Source: Pseudomonas sp. WJP1
GTDB taxonomy: Bacteria; Pseudomonadota; Gammaproteobacteria; Pseudomonadales; Pseudomonadaceae
Assembly: GCF_028471945.1 (NCBI RefSeq)
Contig: NZ_CP110128.1
Coordinates: forward strand, 2,778,501-2,842,500
Direction of reading: 5' to 3'
Length of the DNA: 64,000 nt
The translations under genes were made by a program, and so were the position numbers. Positions 28,527 to 34,414 of this stretch are shown piece by piece. The notes beneath the pieces were generated by a model. It searched no databases. It saw only the letters and a list, made by a program, of their open reading frames with translations, and was not told the DNA's origin. Each line of letters opens with the position of its first letter. The stretch's first letter is position 1.

Positions 28527-29582
28527 ATGACGCCCCTCCAATCTCCAGATTTCCTGGACACACGGATCGATATTCCCGATGCCCATCAGGCATTGGCAGA
28601 CTTTCTGAAAGCACGGCTCGATTGCGAGCAGCTGCGCATCGAAAAAAGTGAGCGCCTCTCCGGCGGCGCCATCCAGGAGAACTGGCTGTTACATGCCCAG
28701 GTCACTGAGGGTGGACGCCAGGTCAGGCGCGAGTGGGTACTGCGCACAGACTCGCCTTCGTCCGTTGCGGCGAGCATGAGCCGTGACCAGGAGTTCGCTG
28801 TACTGAGTGCAGTGCACCAGGCAGGCGTGAAAGTGCCTGAGCCGCTGTGGCTATGCCGGGACGCCACGGTCATCGGCCGTGACTTTTTCATCATGCAGGC
28901 CCTGCGCGGGACGGCCAGCGGCCACCGCCTGACCACGGACAATCACCTGGACGCTGCGCGCCGCGAACTGGCCGCAGAACTGGGAAGAAGCCTGGCCCTA
29001 TTGCATCGGATCACCCCGGATCATCCTGGGCTGGCTTTCCTGCCCGCTGCGCACAGCGACCCGATCCAGGCCACGATCGATCTGTACCGGCAATACCTCG
29101 ATGCGTTACCGGGCAGTCACCCGGTCATTGAATGGGGGTTGCGCTGGTGTGAATTGAATCGACCCGATCCCATGCCCGCCTGCCTGATTCACCGTGATTA
29201 CCGCACGGGCAATTACATGGTCGATCAGGGGCGCCTGAGCGGGGTGTTGGATTGGGAGTTTGCGTGCTGGGGCGATCCTCGTGAAGACCTGGGCTGGTTT
29301 ACCGCCAAATGTTGGCGTTTCGCCCGTCCGGACAGGGAAGCCGGTGGCATGGGCGAGTTGCGCGACTTTCTGCAGGGTTACCAGGCGGTTTGCGGGTACA
29401 GCCCCTGCGCTCAAGAGCTGAAATTCTGGCAGCTCATGGCCCATGTGCGCTGGGCGGTGGTGGCGGTACAGCAGGCGCAGCGTCACCTGTCGGGTCAGCA
29501 GCGCTCTCTCGAATTGGCGCTCACCGGTCGAATGGTGCCGGAACTTGAATATGAAATCCTGGCGCTCAGTGGAGGACGGTGA
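28527..29582 (+). CDS. APH-family kinase, LvaA-like (4-hydroxyacyl phosphorylation)
   Basis: A 351-residue phosphotransferase of the APH/ACAD10-kinase type. The Brenner motif is LIHRDYRTGNYM with the catalytic Asp and Asn, followed by GVLDWEFACWGDPREDLGWF, where the Asp of LDWE binds metal. The N-terminal part has the ERLSGGAIQENWLL glycine-loop region. In P. putida, LvaA with LvaB phosphorylates the 4-hydroxyl of 4-hydroxyvaleryl-CoA, and mammalian ACAD10 is tied to the same chemistry. It opens a five-gene operon behind the sigma-54 promoter at 28470. An antibiotic-resistance role is unlikely in this setting. Confidence 0.88.
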   Translation: MTPLQSPDFLDTRIDIPDAHQALADFLKARLDCEQLRIEKSERLSGGAIQENWLLHAQVTEGGRQVRREWVLRTDSPSSVAASMSRDQEFAVLSAVHQAGVKVPEPLWLCRDATVIGRDFFIMQALRGTASGHRLTTDNHLDAARRELAAELGRSLALLHRITPDHPGLAFLPAAHSDPIQATIDLYRQYLDALPGSHPVIEWGLRWCELNRPDPMPACLIHRDYRTGNYMVDQGRLSGVLDWEFACWGDPREDLGWFTAKCWRFARPDREAGGMGELRDFLQGYQAVCGYSPCAQELKFWQLMAHVRWAVVAVQQAQRHLSGQQRSLELALTGRMVPELEYEILALSGGR

Positions 29583-29965
29583 TGACTGATCCAAACGCAG
29601 TGGAACTCATGGAAACGGCCCGTGACCTCTTGCTCAAGCAGCTGATGCCGGCGCTGCCGCAAAGCCTGCATTACGAATGCCGGATGATTGCCAGCGCGAT
29701 GGCGATGGCTTGCCGGGAGATCGGACTGGCAGCGACGGTGGAGTTGGTGGAAGAGCAGCGCCTGGCGGATGTGCTCGGGATTCACAGTCTTGCCGGGCTC
29801 ACGCCGCAAGATGCGCGGGCGTTGCTCAGCCAGTTCATTCGCCAGGGGCTGTATGACCCACCCGGCGATTCCAGCGATACGTTGCTGGAAGCGTTGCGGG
29901 AGATCACCTGGACCCGCCTGGCAATCAGCAATCCGAAGGTGGTGGCCGATGAACGCCCAGTCTGA
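29582..29965 (+). CDS. small kinase-partner protein, LvaB-like (DUF6285 type)
   Basis: A 127-residue, mainly helical soluble protein with METARDLLLKQLMPALPQSLHYECRMIASAMAMACREI at its start and GLTPQDARALLSQFIRQGLYD in the middle. It starts in a TGATG overlap with the kinase stop codon. Its size, order and coupling match LvaB, the partner that P. putida LvaA needs for activity. Assignment to DUF6285 is from memory of the family and should be treated as likely, not certain. Confidence 0.78.
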   Translation: MTDPNAVELMETARDLLLKQLMPALPQSLHYECRMIASAMAMACREIGLAATVELVEEQRLADVLGIHSLAGLTPQDARALLSQFIRQGLYDPPGDSSDTLLEALREITWTRLAISNPKVVADERPV

Positions 29966-30668
29966 TCTGCCCATCCGCCGTCGCCGCTGCTATCTGGTAC
30001 GCCACGGTCATGTCGAGTATTTCGGTGCCGATGGCCAGCCGCTTGATCCTCGGCTGGTACCGCTGTCTCGCACTGGCGAACAGCAGGTTCGGGCGCTGGC
30101 GCAGGTGCTGCAGGCGCTCACGTTTGATCGAATCCTGTGCTCGGATTATCCAAGGGCGCGACAGACGCTGGATCAGTTGCTGGCCGGAAGGAGCGTTTCG
30201 TTCGACGCGAAGCCTGAACTGCGCGAGATCCGCGCCGGGCGCTTGCGTGAATTGCCCACGGGCATGCTATTCGAAGCCGTCACCGGCGCTTACCGACTCG
30301 CCGCAAAACCGGGTGCGGCGTTTCTTGGCGGTGAACGGTGGGACGCGTTCGAGGCACGCGTACTCGGTGTGTTCTTCGACCTCATCAACGAACCCGAATG
30401 GGACAGCGCCCTGATCGTCAGTCACGACGCGGTCAACCGGGTCCTGCTGGCATGGGCCGTTGGGTCCGGCCTGTCGGAAATTGCCGCGTTCGAACAGGAC
30501 ACTGCCTGCCTGAATGTCCTGGACATCGATATGCAGGGCAGTCAGGTGACGGGCGCAATCATTCGCACGCTCAACTTCACCCCTTACGACCCGCACAAAT
30601 CCTCTATTCGCAACACGGTCCTCGAAAATCTGTTCAGCGCGATTCAACCCGATGGCTTGAAGGCCTGA
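29949..30668 (+). CDS. histidine phosphatase family protein
   Basis: A 239-residue phosphoglycerate-mutase-like phosphatase. The catalytic motif is YLVRHGHVEY, with LSRTGEQQVRALAQVL, FDRILCSDYPRARQT (second Arg) and LIVSHDAVNRVLLAW carrying the second catalytic His. The start at 29949 overlaps the previous gene by 17 bases. I do not recall it in the P. putida lva operon, so it looks like an addition: it might clear stalled phospho-acyl intermediates or remove the 4-phosphate. Both are inference. Confidence 0.88.
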   Translation: MNAQSDLPIRRRRCYLVRHGHVEYFGADGQPLDPRLVPLSRTGEQQVRALAQVLQALTFDRILCSDYPRARQTLDQLLAGRSVSFDAKPELREIRAGRLRELPTGMLFEAVTGAYRLAAKPGAAFLGGERWDAFEARVLGVFFDLINEPEWDSALIVSHDAVNRVLLAWAVGSGLSEIAAFEQDTACLNVLDIDMQGSQVTGAIIRTLNFTPYDPHKSSIRNTVLENLFSAIQPDGLKA

Positions 30669-30695
30669 AAAACAGCCAGTACCCAAGGAAACCCT

Positions 30696-31874
30696 ATGAA
30701 CTTCGCACTTTCTGACGAGCTTCTGACACTGCAGGCCAAGGTCAGACACTTCATTGCCAATGAAATCATTCCGCTGGAAAACGACCCTCGCCAAGGTCCA
30801 CACGGTCCTTCGCAAGGGCTGCGCCAGGCGTTGGTCGAGAAGGCGCGCGCCCAGGGGCTGCTGACACCCCATGCATCCCGGGACATGGGTGGGCTCGGCC
30901 TGTCTCATGTGGCCAAGGCGATCATTTTCGAAGAGGCCGCTTACTCGCCGCTGGGTCCCACCGCGCTGAACATCCACGCACCGGACGAAGGCAATATTCA
31001 CTTGATGGAAGTGGTGGCGAGTGAGGCGCAGAAACAGCGCTGGCTGCTGCCGATGGTCCAGGGGCATATTCGCTCCTGCTTCGCGATGACCGAGCCGGGA
31101 CCCGGTGCCGGTTCTGATCCGTCCATGCTCACGACGACGGCGGTGCGCGACGGTGACGACTACATCATCAATGGGCGCAAATGGTTGATCACCGGTGCCG
31201 AAGGCGCCAGTTTCGCCATCATCATGGCGCGGATGGAAGACGGCAGCGCCACCATGTTCCTGACCGATACCGACCGACCAGGATTCATCCTCGAGCGCAT
31301 GATGGACTCGCTCGATAGCTGCTTCACCGGCGGTCACGCCGTGTTGCGTTTCGACAACCTGCGGATACCCGCCAGCGACGTTCTGGGCGAAATCGGCAAG
31401 GGCTTTCGTTACGCCCAGGTGCGCCTGGCGCCGGCACGCCTGACCCACTGCATGCGTTGGTTAGGTCAAGCGCGACGCGCCCACGACGTGGCCTGCACGT
31501 ACGCCCGGCGTCGGCAATCATTCGGCAAAGTGCTGGGTGAACACCAGGGGGTCGGTTTCATGCTGGCCGATAATGAAATGGACCTGCTGACCACTCGCCT
31601 GGCCGTGTGGCATTGCGCCTGGGTACTGGACCAGGGCGAGCGTGGCAACTTTGAATCGAGCATGACCAAGGTCATCAGCTCCGAAGGGATCTGGCGGGTG
31701 ATCGATCGTAGCGTCCAGGTGCTGGGCGGCCAGGGCGTGACCGGCGAAACCATCGTCGACCGGATATTCCGCGACGCTCGCGGGTTCCGCATCTACGACG
31801 GTCCCAACGAGGTGCATCGCATGAGTCTGGCGAAGAAAATCCTGGCGCGTGGCGTGCAAGGAGCAACCCTATGA
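30696..31874 (+). CDS. acyl-CoA dehydrogenase-like enzyme, LvaC/ACAD10-11 type
   Basis: A 392-residue flavin-binding acyl-CoA dehydrogenase fold. FAD and substrate motifs are CFAMTEPGPGAGSDPS, INGRKWLITGAEGASFAIIMAR and YARRRQSFGKVLGEHQGVGF. At the position of the usual catalytic Glu (YEG) it has Asp368 in IYDGPNEVH, as in the LvaC/ACAD10-11 group. These enzymes act on 4-phosphoacyl-CoA, leading to loss of phosphate and a 3-hydroxyacyl-CoA rather than simple dehydrogenation. AAGGA precedes the ATG. Confidence 0.88.
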   Translation: MNFALSDELLTLQAKVRHFIANEIIPLENDPRQGPHGPSQGLRQALVEKARAQGLLTPHASRDMGGLGLSHVAKAIIFEEAAYSPLGPTALNIHAPDEGNIHLMEVVASEAQKQRWLLPMVQGHIRSCFAMTEPGPGAGSDPSMLTTTAVRDGDDYIINGRKWLITGAEGASFAIIMARMEDGSATMFLTDTDRPGFILERMMDSLDSCFTGGHAVLRFDNLRIPASDVLGEIGKGFRYAQVRLAPARLTHCMRWLGQARRAHDVACTYARRRQSFGKVLGEHQGVGFMLADNEMDLLTTRLAVWHCAWVLDQGERGNFESSMTKVISSEGIWRVIDRSVQVLGGQGVTGETIVDRIFRDARGFRIYDGPNEVHRMSLAKKILARGVQGATL

Positions 31875-32650
31875 ACCGTAATCCCTCGCAACTGTTCGAC
31901 CTGAGTGGGCAAGTAGTCCTCGTGACCGGGGCTTCCAGCGGGCTGGGCCGGCATTTCGCCAAGACCCTGGCGGCCGCCGGAGCCGTAGTGGCGGTGGCGG
32001 CACGACGTGTCGATCGACTTGAAGAATTGGTCCGCGATATGCATTTCGAGGGCCACCAGGCGCGCGCCTACGAACTGGACGTCACCTCGCGTGAGTCGGT
32101 CATCCAGTGCCTGGATGCGATCGAGGGTGACTGGGACGGGCTGGATGTGGTCGTCAACAACGCGGGAATCAGCGACACCAAGCGTGTCCTCGAATACACC
32201 GATGCCGACTGGCAGGCCATCCTCGACACCAACCTCAAAGGTGCCTGGATGGTCGCCCAAGAGGCCGCGAGGCGCATGGTCGCCGCGGGCAGAAAGGGCA
32301 GCCTGATCAATATCACCTCCATCCTGGCCAGCAGGGTCGGGGGCGGGGTGGGTCCCTACTGCGCCGCCAAGGCTGGCTTGAGTCACCTGACTCGATCAAT
32401 GGCGCTTGAACTCGCGCGTCACGGCATTCGGGTCAACTCGCTCGCACCGGGCTATGTGGCGACTGAAATCAATCAGGCGTTCTTGAGCAGCGAGGCGGGC
32501 GAGCGGCTTCGTGCGCGTATTCCTTCGCGCGCTTTTTGTCAGTGTGAAGACCTGGACGGCGCGCTTTTGTTGCTGGCTTCAGCGGCAGGCAAGGGCATGA
32601 CCGGGACAGAGATCACCGTGGACGGCGGCCATGCCTGTTCAGGTCTGTGA
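31871..32650 (+). CDS. SDR-family oxidoreductase, LvaD-like
   Basis: A 259-residue short-chain dehydrogenase/reductase. The cofactor motif is VTGASSGLGRHF, NNAG appears as VVVNNAGISDT, and the catalytic residues are Ser in INITSILAS and Tyr/Lys in YCAAK. It starts in an ATGA overlap with the dehydrogenase gene and ends the operon. In the lva pathway LvaD reduces the 4-oxo group of levulinyl-CoA to 4-hydroxyvaleryl-CoA; the same step is expected here. AARR after the first strand hints at NADP(H), not proven. Confidence 0.88.
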   Translation: MNRNPSQLFDLSGQVVLVTGASSGLGRHFAKTLAAAGAVVAVAARRVDRLEELVRDMHFEGHQARAYELDVTSRESVIQCLDAIEGDWDGLDVVVNNAGISDTKRVLEYTDADWQAILDTNLKGAWMVAQEAARRMVAAGRKGSLINITSILASRVGGGVGPYCAAKAGLSHLTRSMALELARHGIRVNSLAPGYVATEINQAFLSSEAGERLRARIPSRAFCQCEDLDGALLLLASAAGKGMTGTEITVDGGHACSGL

Positions 32651-32743
32651 CCGTGTTCTGGAGGAGGGACAGTCAATGATCACCGTCGACACGGGGCCTG
32701 CCGGCATCCCTGATTGCTCGACCCCCTAGACAACTTCATTGAC

Positions 32744-32775
32744 GGCCAGGAGAAAGCAGTTGCTCTCTCATGGCC
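32744..32775. terminator. hairpin between convergent genes
   Basis: GGCCA-x-GAGAAAGC and GCTCTCTC-x-TGGCC pair with few mismatches between the SDR stop codon (32650) and the stop of the exported protein gene (32798). It has no clear T-run and may serve both directions. Confidence 0.45.
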
Positions 32776-32797
32776 GGTTTCAATGTGATACGCCTGA

Positions 32798-33691
32798 TCA
32801 GGTTCGCTTCAGGTAGTCGTGAACAACCTTGCCCGGCTCCAGCAGGTAGTTACCCAGCGTGTGACGCACGGAGACGATCTCTCTGATCGGCAGCGCTGCA
32901 ATCGGCACCGCTTCGTGATTGAACAGGTCCAGGCTCGCGGCACCCGTCCAGGCCTCCTTGAGATCGACAGTCGAATACTCGAACCTGACCAGCTCGGCGA
33001 TTCGTGGCGTCTTGCCGTCGACGTCAGGAATGATTTTGAGTACGACGCCGGGGACCCGCATTGCTTTGGTCGCCTCGGCCAGATCAACCTTCTTGAACTT
33101 GTAGGCCATGCTCGCCCGGGCAACCACTGCGCCATCGTATTCGAGCGTTCCGACATACGATTCGTTGTTTTGCCCAACCCGCGGGTGACCGAATTTCTTC
33201 GGCAATCCCCAGACCTCCCGGCCCAGCATGATGGCGGTGACATTCTCCGCGACCATCAGCGGACGAAAGCTCACGGCTTCATCCCCCAGGAAACAGGAGA
33301 TGCTCTGGGCGAACTCGTAATAGTCACCTATCCCCGGGGCGACCATGGACAGGAACGAGAGACTGACGATGGGGTCCTTGACCACCAGCGGTTCTGGCAC
33401 GAGCGCTCGCGCCAGTTCCATATCCGTTCGATAACTGATGGTGAGCGAGGGGCGGTCGAGGAAGGCGCTTGGAGGTTGGGCATAGGCGGGGGCGTGAAGG
33501 GGCATGGCAAACGCTTTCTGGCGTACACCTTCCGGCGTCAGCGGTGTTCCGGCAATCGAGTCTGGAAGGAATATCCCTCCCGTGGCGCTACCGACCGATG
33601 ACTGTGCGAAAAGGGGGCTTGCGGCGGCTGCCAGTCCGACACCCGCGGTGACCAGCACATCTCTGCGCGAGAGGTTCAGGGGAAGGTTCAT
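32798..33691 (-). CDS. Tat-exported acetoacetate-decarboxylase-like protein
   Basis: A 297-residue protein of the acetoacetate decarboxylase (ADC) superfamily with an export signal. From the ATG at 33691 the N-terminus has the twin-arginine motif LSRRDVLVTAG and a hydrophobic run ending SPLFAQS. The ADC core is visible as LGREVWGLPKKFGHPRV with the Lys-Lys pair, the first or second of which forms the Schiff base in ADC, and VARASMAYKFKKVDLAE. ADC proteins are normally cytosolic, so a periplasmic form is unusual. A sigma-54 promoter and activator half-sites upstream place it in the regulon of the catabolic island. It may act on a beta-keto acid or related precursor before uptake. Confidence 0.85.
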   Translation of the reverse strand: MNLPLNLSRRDVLVTAGVGLAAAASPLFAQSSVGSATGGIFLPDSIAGTPLTPEGVRQKAFAMPLHAPAYAQPPSAFLDRPSLTISYRTDMELARALVPEPLVVKDPIVSLSFLSMVAPGIGDYYEFAQSISCFLGDEAVSFRPLMVAENVTAIMLGREVWGLPKKFGHPRVGQNNESYVGTLEYDGAVVARASMAYKFKKVDLAEATKAMRVPGVVLKIIPDVDGKTPRIAELVRFEYSTVDLKEAWTGAASLDLFNHEAVPIAALPIREIVSVRHTLGNYLLEPGKVVHDYLKRT

Positions 33692-33768
33692 TGTTTCGTC
33701 TCCGGGTAGATGGACAGGTCTCATGCATCGATCAGCTTGTGGGCCGATGGAATGTGAGAGGGGCCGGA

Positions 33769-33783
33769 GCAATGCGTATGCCA
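33769..33783 (-). promoter_or_regulatory. sigma-54 promoter of the exported ADC-like gene
   Basis: TGGCAT-ACGCA-TTGC on the minus strand fits the -24/-12 pattern with one difference and lies about 78 bases before the ATG at 33691. Confidence 0.65.
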
Positions 33784-33861
33784 AGAGTTAAAGAGAGGGT
33801 TACTGGCAGGAAAAAAATCAAAAAAACTATAATAAACAATTAGTTATAGCTTTTTTGTGAA

Positions 33862-33932
33862 TTGAAACTATTCGAAATTGAGAAATAGACAGGGTTTTCT
33901 TTCAGAGTTGAAAGATTAATTTCACAGTTGAA
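33862..33932. promoter_or_regulatory. activator half-sites upstream of the ADC-like gene
   Basis: TTGAAA (33862), GTTGAAAG-ATTA-ATTTCAC (33907-33925) and GTTGAA (33927) cluster 80-150 bases upstream of the sigma-54 promoter at 33769. They resemble the palindrome at 28345-28364. The gap 33692-34414 holds these sites and the nirB leader, with no supported gene. Confidence 0.5.
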
Positions 33933-34183
33933 TGTCAATTGCCAACACCTGTCCATGCACTTTTATAAAGCGCGGTGAATACCAAGGTGCACCAGTCGGA
34001 AGCGGCTCACCTCGTCAATCGCGTCGTTCTGCGAGCAGATTTGCCGATGCCACGCGGGGTTTTTACCACCCTGGAGATCCAGCTTGCTCCGTGCGGGAAC
34101 GCCTCTGGAATAGGGTTTTCAAAGGTTTTCCAGCGCGCCATGTACGCCATGCATTCCAGAAAACAACACACCTCAACAGCGAC

Positions 34184-34198
34184 TGGCACAAACACTGC
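34184..34198 (+). promoter_or_regulatory. sigma-54-like promoter upstream of nirB
   Basis: TGGCAC-AAACA-CTGC differs from the consensus by one base in the -12 element. Nitrogen-assimilation genes in pseudomonads are often NtrC/sigma-54 controlled. A transcript from here would have a leader of about 205 bases before nirB. Confidence 0.45.
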
Positions 34199-34339
34199 AT
34201 TAACCCCCTCAAGCCCATCCGAAAAAGATGGGCAGCCCTCTCGGTCAACGACGATCGACTGGCCGCACAGGTCGTGGGCAATATCGGTGGATCAGGCATG
34301 GCCGTCTGGTTTTCAACACCGCAAAAGAACAGGCAAAGA

Positions 34340-34374
34340 CGCCTGGAACCGCAAGGTTTCAGGCGTTTTTTTTT
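34340..34374 (+). terminator. leader terminator in front of nirB
   Basis: CGCCTGGAACC-GCAA-GGTTTCAGGCG followed by nine T residues, a full intrinsic terminator only 41 bases before the nirB ATG and on the same strand. A further hairpin, GCCCATC...GATGGGC, lies near 34213. A terminator inside a leader suggests control by antitermination, as with NasT at nas operons. Confidence 0.7.
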
Positions 34375-34414
34375 GCTTTTTTTCACCGTGATGGGCTTAG
34401 GGCAGGTGTCGTAT

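Noticed and set aside
28527..29582. Aminoglycoside resistance gene
   Set aside because: The APH fold is shared by small-molecule kinases; the operon with LvaB-, LvaC- and LvaD-like genes points to acyl-CoA metabolism.
33932..34414. N-terminal extension of NirB by 161 codons
   Set aside because: It would run through an intrinsic terminator and a promoter region and has no NirB-like sequence; the ATG at 34415 gives the normal length.
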